Positions 36,294-48,452 of a stretch of DNA of 64,000 bases are shown piece by piece. The DNA is from Dryocosmus kuriphilus (Eukaryota > Arthropoda > Insecta > Hymenoptera > Cynipidae): contig CM076190.1 of NCBI GenBank assembly GCA_038277395.1, positions 241,347,256 to 241,411,255 of the forward strand, given 5' to 3'. A model generated the notes under the pieces. It saw only the letters and a list, made by a program, of their open reading frames with translations. It searched no databases and was not told where the DNA came from. The first letter of the stretch is position 1. Every line of letters begins with the position of its first letter. The position numbers and the translations under genes are program-made.

Positions 36294-36899
36294 ATCATCT
36301 ACGTAGGAATTTCTTACGATGCTTCGTACCGCTTTTGGTTTCTGGCGCTCGAATCGTTTGGCGTTAGTATTTTTTTACGAATAACGCACTGCATTGGGAC
36401 GATTTTGAACCAAATATTAGACAAGTCATTTCATATTCTTCAGGTTCTCGCACTCGATCGGATCTCCGATATAAAAATCTCTGCGCTGCGCGATCTTTGT
36501 CGATTACCCTGACGCGCAAATACATATCTTTTATGTCGGCCGTGACCGCATACGGATATTGTCTAAAACGCGTTAAGACGCCAATAAGTGACTCGAGTAA
36601 ATCCGAGCCGGTATCAAGTAAATCGTTCATACTAATCCCGTTGGTTTTTTTTCAGCTGCATCAAACACTAACCTAACCTTACCGGGCTTGTTGGGATTTG
36701 TAACACTAAAATGCAAAACGTAACGAATACGCGACGGATCCGGATTATTATTTGCGTCTACTTTGACGGCGTAACCATTTTCGATAAACCTATCCATCTC
36801 TTTGCAATATTTTTCGGCGAACTGCGGATCGCGGTCTTGTCTTTTTTCTGTTGATTTTAAACGTTTGAGCGCTGTTGTCCGTGTATCTAAAATCGGCAA
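36294..36899 (-). pseudogene. BEL/Pao reverse transcriptase, split by frame changes
   Basis: The first frame (36899-36627) has RIRYVLHFSVTNPNKPGKVR and VFDAAEKKPTG, the N-terminal BEL RT blocks. The next (36630-36364) has DLLDTGSDLLESL, LTRFRQYPYAVTADIKDMYL and AAQRFLYR. The catalytic YVDD is in a third frame at 36294-36305 and continues into the RNase H frame. Thus two frame changes lie within about 600 bp, near 36630 and 36370. The blocks are in the right order, so this is one RT damaged by small indels. Confidence 0.85.
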
Positions 36900-37148
36900 T
36901 GATTCGTCTTTCCATAATAATCAGGTTTCCCGAAATTTCCCTACTTTTTTTCGTGTCGTGTCGTGTAAAATTTTTGTCGCTCTATCACCTTGCTCCTTTT
37001 TCGCTCGGGATTCTGACACTCCTAAGTTTTCCAAAATAAGATATTGTCGAAACATTTCGGCTAAATCATTAAATTTTTTATCTTCGTCGGCGTTTACGCA
37101 ATCTAACGTGCAAATTTTCGCGTGTACGTTTAAAGTTCGACAATTACT

Positions 37149-37634
37149 TTATTCATTTTCGCAGTATCCGTGCGTCACCCATCCGAGTAATGTTCGCGAA
37201 ACAACTATTCCGGAGTTTTTGAGTGGCAAGGATTCGAGAGAATGTATTAAACGCCAATTATCTTGACCGATAAGGATAAGAGGCATGGCGTTTTTGTACG
37301 GCTCTACCTGTACCCGACATTCTTGTTTTATTTGGTCTGTTATTGATCTACATAACTTTTGGGTAGGTAACTCCATACGAGAAATCGATAATGCATGTTC
37401 AGTTTTATGCTCGCCAAATTCGCCCTCTATCGCAAAACTTATTCTTTCACATTGCGTATGTTTCTCACCGCCCCATAAACCTTGAACTTGCATATCGTTT
37501 TGTTTTCCGTATGACCCGACGCCATGCGCCAAACGTTTGTTCACTATTGTGACCGTCGATCCTCCATCTAACATCGCGTATATTTTTGCCATCCCATTCG
37601 GTCCCTTCATGCGGATTGAAATTATTTTTAACAA
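37149..37634 (-). CDS. BEL/Pao aspartic protease region (DUF1758-like)
   Basis: The frame has YAMLDGGSTVTIV, the active-site stretch of BEL-type retropepsins (usually D-S/G-G-S/A), then ISFAIEGEFGEH, and DQIKQECRVQVEPYKN, with LILIGQDNW as the second conserved block that normally precedes the RT. It ends LLGWVTHGYC, which matches the usual LGWxVxG block. The enzyme would cut the polyprotein into Gag, RT and integrase. A stop at 37149 separates it from the RT, where an intact element has one open frame. Confidence 0.75.
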   Translation of the reverse strand: MLKIISIRMKGPNGMAKIYAMLDGGSTVTIVNKRLAHGVGSYGKQNDMQVQGLWGGEKHTQCERISFAIEGEFGEHKTEHALSISRMELPTQKLCRSITDQIKQECRVQVEPYKNAMPLILIGQDNWRLIHSLESLPLKNSGIVVSRTLLGWVTHGYCENE

Positions 37635-37652
37635 TTCCGTTCTCGGTATTAG

Positions 37653-39232
37653 TCATAATGAGTTACGCGGATTTTGCTCGCGATCGTTTTTCTGACGTTG
37701 ACCGTCCGAACGCGAACCTGAATTGCGTTCCCCACCGCCGCGATCCTTATTTCCTTCTCTTTCCCCACGTTGATTGTGTAACAAAGAATGGTGTTGTTTA
37801 TTGCACGCATTACAAGTCCGCTTTGACTTGCAACGCAATCGCGAGTGCCTCCCTCCGAGACAATTGAAACAGACTTTCAGACGTTTGACAATTTCCCACT
37901 TATCTTCTGTAGATTTATTTTTAAAATCCGAACAATCTCGGAGCCTATGCCCATCCCTACGGCAGTGTGAGCATTCAAGTTTGATTTTGGCTTGCTCGCC
38001 TTCCCGCCCCATTTTTGGAGTTTGGTCATTAGTCAAACCCACCACTGCCGCTCTTGAAAATCTCGCGGGTCTCCTCGACGCATCGTTTTCTCTCATCGTT
38101 CCAGTTTTAGCAGATGACGTTGTTGCCAGATCGACAATTCCCGAATTTACAGCATTTTCCGCCTTTTCTAACAAAAAACTCGACAGCTTTTCTAATTTTG
38201 TCTCATTGCCCGTAGAAGCTGCTAAATAATCTGGAAATTACATTTGTAAATTAACTGGAAGTTTTCCTACTGCAATTTTCCATAAGGAAGATTCAGACAA
38301 ATGCTCGGTTAATGCTAACGATCTAAAAGCTGTAAGCGCGTTACTTAACCCCGTAGCAAACTGAACGATGTTTACCTCCCCCGTTTCATTGAGGGCAAAT
38401 TCTCAATATCTTGCGAAATCCTATCAGCTATTGCCGCGGGATTTCCAAATTGCAATTTTAACGACGTCATGACCGATTTAGCCGTCGATGCGGTGGCCAA
38501 CAACGTTTTATTTTTGAGTCTAGCTTCGCCGCGTACAGCATTTTTTAACCGAACTATGTTATCGCTGTCGTTGTATTCGAAATCCCTGGTAGAATCTTGG
38601 AATCTTTTCTCAAATAGAACCCATTCGAGCGGATCGCCGGTGAATTCTGGCAATTCCGTCAAAAATGATGGACGACCCCCCAAACGCGATCCGCCTTTAC
38701 TGGCAGCAACGTCTCTGACCGCACGCAAGGTTTCTAAAATCGTTTGTCCGATGGACGCACTCGGACCTACGCTAGAATTGACATTTCCTCCTACGCTCGC
38801 AACCGTTTGATTGCTCGTCACATTTTCGCGGCTACCAACCCGCTGGCCGGCATCACTCATACCTGACATCCCGCTTTGTAGATCTACGGTGCTCTCTCCC
38901 TCCACGCTGTCTTCCCTCTCGAGATCGGCGTTGCGCCGATTTTGACCAGCGGCAACTCTTCCTCTTCTCTGCCGATGTTGTTCGATGGCGATGATGTTCT
39001 CCTCCACTGGTTGGCCTGAATTCTCTGGTGATGACTGCCGATTTCCAATCTGAGTTCGGGCCGTGCTTCGAGCGGCTTGGCGCACGGAGGCAGACGCCGT
39101 TGGCATCCTCGCAGCGGCCCTTCTGCCTCGCTTCCCCCGGACCCAGCTGTCGGTGGGGGAGCCTGACGCTTTCTTGGCGCCATTACTGAGACGGGACAAA
39201 GACGACAAAAAGTCACAATCGTCAAAAATCAA
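37653..39232 (-). pseudogene. BEL/Pao Gag with three Cys/His knuckles, frameshift and stop
   Basis: The N-terminal frame (39232-38372) contains LPEFTGDPLEWVLFEKRF, the conserved start of the BEL-type gag domain, then IENLPSM. It is broken at a five-G run near 38380; the protein continues in another frame (EVNIVQFATGL, then SLALTEHLSESSLW) until a TAA at 38238-38240, after which the same frame stays open to 37653. That last part has CSHCRRDGHRLRDC, CFNCLGGRHSRLRC and CNACNKQHHSLLH, the usual RNA-binding knuckles. The tail is Arg/Asp-rich. As read it cannot make full Gag. Confidence 0.85.
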
Positions 39233-39284
39233 AGTGATAAAATCACCACAAAGTTTATCGTCCTACCGCACTTTCACTGGTTCA

Positions 39285-39307
39285 ATTCCTCACCCGGGGC
39301 ACCACTT
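39285..39307 (-). other. Primer binding site of the BEL/Pao element
   Basis: Two to three bases inside the 5' LTR the minus strand reads TGGTGCCCCGGGTGAGG and continues into a stretch that looks like a T-arm (GAATTGAACC). Extended complementarity to the T-arm and acceptor end of a tRNA is expected for a primer site. I could not name the tRNA. Confidence 0.65.
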
Positions 39308-39309
39308 TT

Positions 39310-40730
39310 TGTGCGGGATAGGACTTGTTTAAAATGAATGTGCCACAAATTGACAGTCAATATAATTTATTTAACACAAAATTTTAGTATTAAAAATTGA
39401 ACAAACTATGTTTCATTACATTCACAATTTAAAAGTTCTCTTGAATGTAATTATAGTTCAGAAACACATATAAAGGAGTGCACGAAGCAACTCACGCGCA
39501 CAGGCGAACAAAGAAAATACGTATCAAATAACTCAAACGCATTAAACGATATAAATGTCAGAATATCGAAAAGAAAGCTTCGAATACAAATCTCCACTTT
39601 AAAATACGTACACAAAAACTCCTCTCTTACTTGCAGAAATGACCACTCAAAATTAAAGAGATTACGTGGTACATTGACCAACGTTGGACCAAACGCCCTT
39701 CATCCGTCGAAACCGAAAGTGTTCTGACTCATGCACGCATTCACACGCACGTGTTTCGGGCCGGAGCAATCGAAGCCTTCCGAGCGTCCCATTGTCACAA
39801 GGAAATTTACCTAGAAGTTTCGGGATTTTTCTCTGAAAACTTCATAACTTCTCCAAATTACCCGAAAACCGGGAAGATCTTCCATCATCGTCCATTTTGG
39901 ATGAACGCCGAAATTTCAAACCATTGTTTTTCTTACTATTCCTCAAATTGTTGAAATCATTTATTTATCATGGCACTAGGCCGTAGATTAGCATGTTTTG
40001 GCTTTCCCCTAAGGTATTTTAAGCCTGCTGTCCCGCTCGGTTCTCAATTGTTGCCGTTTCCGGTGTTGCCTCAAGATGGCTCCACCGTTTGACCACTGCA
40101 TTTTTACGTTCACATGAGATCGGAAACAATTGCTTCCGATCTGCTAGTTTTAAAATGCGTACATCCATTTAGCCATGTAAATCTTTGAGCTTTGGACAGC
40201 GGCTCCTCGCTCGCTCGTGCTTATTAAAAATTTGAGGAATTTCATCCTTTTTTATTTATTTAGCAAAATTTATCAAATGGCCATATAAAAAACTCTAAAT
40301 TCAATTCTTTTCAGCGTGCATCAGTCAAACCGCTTTACGAGTACATGCATTTCCTATATTAACTCATACGTTGGATGTTTCAGGTAACTTCAGTTTTACA
40401 CAAATTTTACATACGAATCTACGCATTTTACATTTTTGACTTACGTACTAGAAAAATATTCTTACTTATCCTACATTCCATACATCTCCTACCGAATTGT
40501 CATTTGATAATTCTCTTAACCCTAACACGCTTCACTTTCATTCACACTTATGACAAACAAAATGAATCACGCGTTGCTTCGAGGAGACCAACGAATGCTC
40601 CAATTTGCAACTGCCACATATGAAAGATTTATCAAAGGTTTTAATTTCGCCGTGAAATGTACCCAAATTTTTAACAATTTCAAAAAAAAAAATGATTAAC
40701 TTATCTTAATCCCCGTTACCATCCTCAACA
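39310..40730 (-). repeat. 5' LTR of the BEL/Pao element
   Basis: About 1421 bp, TGTGCGGGATAGG to CATCCTCAACA on the plus strand, so TGT...ACA ends in either reading. The PBS lies immediately beyond position 39310. Confidence 0.93.
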
Positions 40731-40735
40731 AAAAT

Positions 40736-43700
40736 TAACGACAAGAAAAAACCCCATTGCAGTTTTTCATATTTTTCCTTAGAAAATGAAATAATTCTTT
40801 AAAAAATGACGATAATTTGCGAGTTGCGAAAGCTAATTGTAGTTTTCATAGTTTTTATTATAAAATTAGAAATTTCTACACAAAATTGTAGAAAATTATG
40901 AATGTCTACGCAAAGTAACGAAAATTTGCGATTTGCGAAATATAGTTGTATTTTTTCATAGTATTTCTTAGAAAACTACAGAATAATAAAAAATAAAGGA
41001 AACTAACGGTATGCAAAAGCCATTTGTAGTTTTTTAGAATATTTCGCAGAAAGTTATAAATTAAAAGAAGAAACAAAAACATTTATCATTTTTGCAAATG
41101 GTAATTGTAGTTTTTCATAGTTTTCTTAGAAAGTTACAGAATTCTAAAAGATAATAACGAAATTTTTAATCAGCATCAGCCAATTAAAGTTTCTCATAAT
41201 ATTTCAAAGAAATTTTTATACGAAACAACGATACGCGAATTTCAAAAGCTAATTTCATGTTTTCATGGTCTTTATGAGAAAAGTACATAATTCTAACAAA
41301 AACAACAAAAATTTGCGATCTGTAAAAGCTAAGTGTGGTTTTTCATAGTCTTTCTTAGAAAACTACAGAATTCTACAAGAAATAACAAAAATTTGCGACT
41401 TGCAAAAACTAATTGTAGTTTCTCATATTCTTTGTCGGAGAATTACAGGTTTCTAAAAAAAATGACGATTTGCGACTTACAAAAGCTTGTTGTAGTTTTC
41501 CATAGTATTTTGTAGAAAATGTCAAATTTCTAAAAAAAATAAAGAAAATTTACGGCAAGAAAAACCCAATGGCAGTTTTTCATATTTTTCCTTAGAAAAT
41601 AAGATAATTCTAAAAAAAAGACGATAATTTGCGAGTTGCGAAAGCTAATTGTAGTTTTCACAGTTTTTATTAGAAAATTAGAAATTTCCACACAAAGTTG
41701 TAGAAAATTATGAATGTCTACGCAAAGTAACGAAAATTTGCGATTTGCGAAATATAGTTGTAGTATTTCATAGTATTTCTTAGAAAACTACAGAATAATA
41801 AAAAATAAAGGAAACTAACGGTATGCAAAAGCCATTTGTAGTTTTTTAGAATATTTCGTAGAAACTTTTAAATTAAAAGAAGAAACAAAAAAATTTATCA
41901 TTTTTTCAAAAGATAATTGTAGTTTTTCATAGTTTTTCTTCAAAAGTTACAGGATTCTAAAAGAAAATAACGAAATTTTCGATTAACATGAGCTAATTAA
42001 AGTTTCTCATAATATTTCAAAGAAATTTTTATAAAAAACAACGATATGCGAATTTCAAAAGCTAATTTCATGTTTTCATGGTATTTATTAGAAAACTACA
42101 TAATTCTAACAAAAACAACAAAGATATATGATCCGTAAGAGCTAAGTGTGGTTTTTCATAGTCTTTCTTAGAGAACTACAGAATTCTACAAAAGGTAACA
42201 AAAATTTGCGACTTGCAAAAGCTAATTGTAGTTTCTCATAATCTTTGTCGGAGAGTTACAGGTTTCTAAAAAAAATGACGGTTTGCGACTTACAAAAGCT
42301 GGTTGTAGTTTTCCCTAGTATTTTGTAGAAAATATCAAATTTCTAATAAAAATAAAGAAAATTAACGATAAGAAAAACGCAATTGCAGTTTTTCACATTT
42401 TCTTTTAGAAAATTAAATAATTCTAAAAAAAATAACGATAATTTGCGAGTTGCGAAAGCTAATTGTAGTTTTTCATAGTTTTTATTAGAAAATTAGAAAT
42501 TTCTACGAAAAATTGTAGAAAATTATGAATTTTTACGCAAAGTATCGAAAATTTGTAACTTCCGAAATATATTTGTTGTTTTTCACAGTATTTCTTAGAA
42601 AACTACAGAATAATAAAAAATAAAGGAAACTATCGATATGCAAAAGCCATTTGTAGTTTTTTAGGACGTTTCGTAGAAAGTTATAAATTAAAAGAAGAAA
42701 CAAAAAAATTTGCAATTCTTGCAAAGGGTAATTGTAGTTTTTCATAGTTTTTCTTAGAAAGTTACAGAATTCTAAAGGAAAATAACGAAATTTTCGATTG
42801 GCATGAGCCAATTAATGTTTCTCATAATATTTCAAAGAAATTTTTATAGAAAACAACGATACGTGAATTTCAAAAGCTAATTGTATGTTTTCATGGTCTT
42901 TAATAGAAAACTACAGAATTCTAACAAAAATAACAAAAATTTGTGATCTGTAAAAGCTAAGTGTAGTTTTTCACACTCTTTCTTAGAAAATTACAGAATT
43001 CTACAAAAAATAACAAAAATTTGCGACTTGCAAAAGCTAATTGTAGTTTTTCATAGACTTTCTCATAAAAAACCTAATTTATAAGAAAAATAAAGAAAAT
43101 TAACGATTTGAAAAAGCCAATTGTAGTTTTTCACAGCCTCTCTTAGAAATTAAAAGAATCTAAAAACAAATCAAGAAAGTTTGCGATTTGCAAAGGAGAA
43201 GTTTAGTTTTTCATAGTTTTTATTGGAAAATTACAAAACATAAAATTTTAGAAAGTTATGAATTCATTCGCAAAACAACGAAAATGTGCGATTTGCAAAA
43301 GATAGGCTTAATTTTTTATAAAATTTCCTAGAAAATATCAAATTAAAAAAAAAAAAATGTTCAAAATTAACGATTTGCGAAATTCAATCGTAGTTTTCCA
43401 TTTTTTTTCTTAGAAATTTGCATAATTCTACAAGAAATAACGATAATTTACCACTTGCAAGGGGTAATCGTAGTTGTTCATAGTCTTTATTAAAAAATTA
43501 CAGAATTCTAAAAAAATCACAAAAATTTACAATTTCCAAAACTGAACTGTAATTTTTCATATCATTTCCTAGAAAATATGAAATTTATAAAAAAGACTCG
43601 AAAATTAACGATTTGCAAAAGCTGATTGTAGATTTCCATAGTTTCTATTAGAAAATAAAAAAATTTTTTCACAAAATTATAGAAAATTATGAATTCTTAG

Positions 43701-44228
43701 ACAAAATGACGAAAATTTGAAACTTTTACAAAAAAAAACGACTTTCGATTTTATAAATCTAATTGTGGTTTTTCATAGTTTTTATTAGAGAATTAGAAAT
43801 TTCTACGCAAAATCGTAGAAAATGATGGATTTTTACGCAAAATAACGAAAATTTGCGATTTGAAAAAGATAGGTTTTCATAGTATTTCCTAGAAAATATC
43901 AAATTTCTAAACAAAATTTTTTTAAATTAACGATTTGCAAAACCCAATTGTAGCTTTTTATAGTCTTTCTTATAAAATTACAAAAGTTTAAAAAGAATAT
44001 AATCGTAGTTTTTTATAGTCTTCTTCAGAAAGTTACAGGATTCTAAAAAAAAAAATAAGGAAAATTTTCGTTTTGAAGAAGATAATTGTATTTTTTCAAA
44101 ATTCTTATTATAAAATAAAATTTTACACAAAATTGTAGAAAATGATAAATTCCTACGAAAAAGAACTAAAATTTGCGACTTACAGAAAACAGCGATTTGC
44201 GATTGACAAAACTAATTGTAGTTTTTAA
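40736..44228. repeat. Satellite block 4
   Basis: This is the same array that continues from block 3 on the other side of the BEL element. It includes two copies of a unit of about 830 bp (near 40740-41560 and 41560-42390) with matching variants. It ends at GTAGTTTTTAAGTCATTTTG, which resembles the start of the embedded 270-290-bp segment, directly before the non-LTR element. Confidence 0.93.
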
Positions 44229-44837
44229 GTCATTTTGCGGAATTTATAACGTATTTGAGGGCTTCCGATTCCGGCGCTGATAGTGATGGGACGGATATGG
44301 GAATTTGGGCGATATTTTTGTCTTTGGAGGTGAATAAGGTTTGTGTGGGGTAAAAAAAGGGTTGTGATTAGAGTTATGGCAGTTGGTATGTGGGAGGAAT
44401 GAGTGGAAGGGTCGCGGAAGGTGGAAGAAGGGAAAAAGTGAGAAAAAGTTGTGCATGCTGAAGAGTGAGGTTAGGTTTGAAGTTAGTTAGTTGGTTAGTT
44501 AGATAGTTTGGTGGACAGAGAGTAGGGTAGCGAAGTTGTACGAGACTGGGGAGACGGATGGTGAGATAAGGTTTTTTTATGTGCTAGGGATGGATGAAGA
44601 AATTGGAAGGGCTGAGAGAAAGAGCAGGTCATACAGGGTAGAGAAGACCCAAAATGATTCGTATAAAGTCAAAAGAAAAGTCAGTATAGTCGCGGATTAA
44701 TGTACCATAAACAGAATGAAAAGGGCGATAGGAAACGGAAGCCCAAGGTCTTGAGCGGCAGTACCTAGATTTAGATTAGAGATTAAGAAGCTATGTACAT
44801 ATAGGATAAGGTAGAAATAAGTATTTGTAAAATCTAC

Positions 44838-45389
44838 GTGGGAAGTAATGGGGAAGGGAGGAATAAACATAGGCTTGATGGAGAGATAGGATTAAGACAG
44901 GGTTGCCCACTGAGTCCGCTTCTTTTTACGATACTCATTGCGAACATGGAGGAAGAGTTCAAGAAAGAGTTAGATGGAGGTTTGGTGGTGGGAGGGAGCA
45001 GATTCTGGACCTTAGCTTACGCGGATGATGTAGTGATAGTAGCGAAGGAAGAAGAGGTGTTGGCAAATATGATGAAAAGACTAGAGAAGTATTTAGAGGT
45101 AAAGAAGTTGGTTTTAAAGATAGCAAAGTCGAAGGTACTGGTTTCTGGGAGAAAAGGTAGTAGGAAGAAGGGAAGAGAGAGTTGGAAGTGGAAGGTAGAA
45201 AGTATTGAGGAAGTCAAAGAGTTTACGTACTCAGGATTTTTATTTTTAAAAAATGGGAATGTAAAAGATCACGTAAAAGAGAGAGTTAAAAGAGCAGAGT
45301 TAGTCATGAATAAAGTATGGGGAATAGGGGAAAATTATTTAAAGAAGGCTAAAAAAGGAGAATCAGAATGTTTGAGGCTCTGGTTTTGA
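44838..45389 (+). pseudogene. LINE reverse transcriptase, palm part
   Basis: Residues 17-30 read IGLRQGCPLSPLLF, the RT block that precedes the active site, and residues 57-68 read WTLAYADDVVIV, with the catalytic YADD. The next blocks, MMKRLEKYLE and KSKVLVSGRKG and KEFTYSGFLF, are also in the normal place. The frame goes out at a six-A run near 45350; one more A would join it to the next frame at 45368. The part upstream of the RQGCPLSP block is missing. Confidence 0.85.
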
Positions 45390-46096
45390 GTGTGCTAATG
45401 TATGGAGTAGTAATATGGGGATGGAGAGAATACGAGGAGGTGAAAAAGTTGCATGAAAAATACATAACATGGACGCTAGGATTGGACAGATGGACACCAT
45501 GGTATATAGTTCTAAAGGAGGTAAATAGAGAAAAAGTACAAATAAGAACAGGTAATAGAGCTTGCATGCACCAAGAAAGAGTGCTAGAAATCAATGACAG
45601 AACTATTATGAAAGCGTGCTTGAAAGAAAGAGAACATGGTAGAGGGGTAGATAATGAAATGAAAGAAAGAGAAAAGTACTTGAATAGGAGTGGATGGTCA
45701 AAGGAATGGATCAAAGAAATGCATGGAAGGGGAACGAAGATGCAGCATCAATTGATAGAAAGAGACAGGGAAGTTTTTAAGCAAGGAATAGAAAATAAAA
45801 TAAGAGAATCAAAATATAATGAGAAATATAAATGGATAAAAATAGAGGGAACTGCAGAATATTTGGAGAGAAAAGGGGAAAGAGGGTCGAAAAAAATAAC
45901 AGCGAGGGTAAGGTGTGGTAATACGGAACAGTGGAACAAATACTGGTTTACAGAAGAGGAAAGAAAATTAATTTTATGTGGGAGAGGTAGAGGAAGTTTA
46001 AAACATTGGATGGAAGATTGTGAGAAGATAGAAAAAGGAATCATGACAATGGGTAAGATCCTGCATGAGAAGCGTACAGTGGAGGTGGTGGAATGA
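45368..46096 (+). pseudogene. LINE ORF2 C-terminal part
   Basis: The frame begins MFEALVLSVLMYGVVIWGW, the block that follows the RT thumb in many insect LINEs, then a Lys/Glu/Arg-rich region with TLGLDRWTPWYIVLKE and RIRTGNRA-like sequence, and ends near LIL-C-x-RGRGSLKHWMEDC. The last block resembles the usual C-terminal Cys/His zone (C.G.G..T..HLL..C) though with some Cys/His missing. It overlaps the palm frame by 22 bases because of the A-run frame change, so both belong to one former ORF. Confidence 0.8.
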
Positions 46097-46680
46097 TTGA
46101 GGGTATTGAAAAAGAAAAAGAAGGATAAGAGAGAAGAGAGAAATGTAGGAAAGGGTTAGAATAAGTATCTTTCGAAAAAAAATGTCAAATTGGTTAAAAA
46201 GAGTAAGAGTAGAGTTGGAAAGCTAAAAGAAAAAAAAGGACAAAGGGCAAGATCTACAGATAAAGCGAGAGAGAAAGCGAGCGAAAAACTAAGATGATGC
46301 GTGCGGTAGAATTAGGAAATTGTAGAGATACTATAAGGCGTACTGGTCAATAGAAGAAAGCGTTTTATGAACTGGAAATAATGTAAAGCGAAGTGAAGGA
46401 GTTGGCAAGCGTAAAGAGAAATAGGACAAAAGGCAAGGGCTAGAGATAAAGCGAAAGAGAAAGAGAGAAAAACTAAGATGATGCGTGAGTTAGAATAAGA
46501 AAATGTAGCGATAGAATAAGGAGTGCTGGTGAAGAGTATAAAGCGGTTATGAACTGGAAATAATGTAAGGAAAGGCGAATAAGTTTTAAGTTAATTTAAG
46601 TTTGTAAAAAGTGTACATATGCAACCTCGATGTAGCAGACTTGTCTGTGTGTTTTTTGGCCCTAGTGGCTAAAATAAATT
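46097..46680 (+). other. 3' UTR of the LINE with a duplicated segment of about 186 bp
   Basis: GGACAAAGGGCAAG at about 46238 and GGACAAAAGGCAAG at about 46424 begin two copies that share AACTAAGATGATGCGTG and TTATGAACTGGAAATAATGT. The copies are diverged. The tail ends in AATAAATTGTTTTATATAAC. Confidence 0.7.
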
Positions 46681-46685
46681 GTTTT

Positions 46686-48452
46686 ATATAACTAGAAACA
46701 TCAGAGTTACACTGAGGACAAGTGTACCAAGAGCCGCGCATTTTGACACTTTTCAAGTGCACTTCTCTTTTATATACGTTGCACGCAATCGAATTGAATT
46801 TCGTAAGTGTTGAAGGCTAATTTTTCAAACAAATTAAACAAAAATCTACATCTTCTTCTAAAGATTCTTGCTTAGCTGGTAGTTTTGACTTTCTCAATGA
46901 TTTTCGCGTTGGTTCAGGTGGCAATGGCTGCTTTGAATTTTCCGCTGCCTTTTTCGTAGCTTTTCTAACTGGCAACTTCGGATCATGTTCTTCGCGGTTG
47001 CGTTTTTTATTCTTCAAAGCTGCAATATTTTTTAGTGACGTAAGGATGGAACTTTGCATTGGCTTTCGACCTCTATTGCTTTTTTCCGTTGCTGCTTTTT
47101 TCTGCAACGGACCAACTTCTGATAATACATCAGATAAATTTAAAGCAGGCATAGAAGTAGAAGTTGAAGGCTCTGATGAGCAAATTTCTTCAGATAAATT
47201 TGAAGCAGCCACAGAACTATAAGTTGAAGGCTCTAAAATGCAAATTTCTTTATCAGCTGAAACGGATGTTTTATCTTTTGAAACAAAATCAATAAGCTGG
47301 TTTTCTGCATCAACTTGTAACGGATCTTTGTTGTATAGTTACATTTTTTGTTTCGATTATCTTATATTTCCTTTACATTAAAGGTTATTCCCATTGTTCT
47401 ATTATTTTACATTCAAAAAAGAATTCCTTCGAGGGTAAAAATGCCTACATCCAATCTTATAATTGAATAAATCAAAGGTAATGCCAAGCTGACAGAAATT
47501 ATAAAGAGATAACTGAGTTAAGGCAATCCAAAATCGATAAACATTTATTTTAAAATTCGATTAAAGCCAAGACGATTGTCCATATAAAATTCAAATCATA
47601 AATTATTTTAAAAAAGAATTACCTTGAATAAAATATTTCGCTTCACACAACATCCAAACCTTCACGCTCGTCGTCTACATTCACCCAACAGCGATAACAC
47701 ACAATAACGACTTACACAAATCGTACGATTCAATGCATCCAAAATTTCAAAGAATGACTCCGGCAGAGAAATGACATTTATAAAATAATATGGATGATAA
47801 CTACGCCACCATTGTTAAAGTAACTTACACATTAATCGGCGACAATATACCCTTTCGTTTGATCGGAGAGACACATTATTGTAGACTGTAGACTTTAGTG
47901 TTGGTAGCGTCCTTACTGTCCATTATGTATCGGTTATGAATCTCTTATCCAAATCACCGGTCATCGGTTATATTTCACATTCCTTGGTCATACGAAATAT
48001 TGATGGTATGCGGTACATAATATAACGGCCTCAAATTATTATTCCATATAAACACCACGCTAAAACAATTAATGACAAAAATATGCTTCAGTCGATCCCT
48101 ACAGGATATCAATTTACACTTGAGTCACTTTTAATGTAGATATAGGTGAATACCTGATAGACGCGAGTCTTCGCTCAAATCAGACGTGGTGCAAATCAAA
48201 GTCGCCGGAGTCGTGTATGAATAACAAGTGATTAGCGGGTTCCAGTTCGCGAGCGGAGAACGCTATAAGCCCCGCCTACATTTCTCAGAAATAGAGCGGG
48301 AAAACTAATTATCCAATAAGGTATTAAAGGTGACCCGCGCTTTTCATGATTTTAGCGGGAATCCTTTCGCACCAATAGACATAATCACATTCATACATAC
48401 ACATCTAAATCAAATCAAATCATCACATTTAAATTATCGCAGCTATTATAAT
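46686..48452 (-). pseudogene. C-terminal tail exon of a pogo-type transposase and following spacer
   Basis: A minus-strand frame open from about 47335 to 46817 has a Ser/Thr-rich start (EICSSEPSTSTSMPALNLSD), then a basic part (KNKKRNREEHDPKLP, KSLRKSKLPAK) and ends DFCLICLKN. Pogo-type transposases often end in such a low-complexity basic tail with a Cys pair, commonly in a separate exon. The 1.1 kb up to 48452 has no gene that I can see; 48200-48360 is G+C-richer with repeated AGCGGG words. It lies downstream of the DDE fragment at 48453-48838, in the same orientation. Confidence 0.45.

Larger units (their letters stand above)
32198..40730 (-). mobile_element. BEL/Pao LTR retrotransposon, complete but decayed
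   Basis: Two direct LTRs (32198-33617 and 39310-40730) enclose gag, a DUF1758-type aspartic protease, RT with YVDD, RNase H and an integrase, in BEL/Pao order on the minus strand. A 5-bp target duplication AAAAT lies at 32193-32197 and 40731-40735, and the element sits inside the satellite. The PBS begins TGGTGCCCCGGGTGAGG beside the upstream LTR, and a polypurine tract GGGGGGAGGG abuts the downstream LTR. Several frame breaks and one in-frame stop in gag make it non-autonomous as read. The LTRs differ at many sites, most densely in the first 150 bp, so the insertion is not recent. Confidence 0.93.
44245..46685 (+). mobile_element. 5'-truncated non-LTR retrotransposon (LINE)
   Basis: The region carries the C-terminal half of a LINE reverse transcriptase on the plus strand, a 3' UTR (46097-46660) and an end near GGCCCTAGTGGCTAAAATAAATTG. 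The upstream 600 bp (44245-44837) are G-rich and read only in broken frames, so the endonuclease and RT fingers are lost or unrecognisable. No target duplication could be found. The RT type with a long C-terminal tail (EIWGW-like block, then a basic region) is of a kind common in ants and wasps as I recall, which is one hint towards Hymenoptera. Confidence 0.8.

Noticed and set aside
4983..44228. CENP-B box in the satellite, given nearby pogo/CENP-B-type transposases
   Set aside because: I looked for the TTCG...A..CGGG core in the monomer and did not find it; a link between the transposases and the satellite is not supported.
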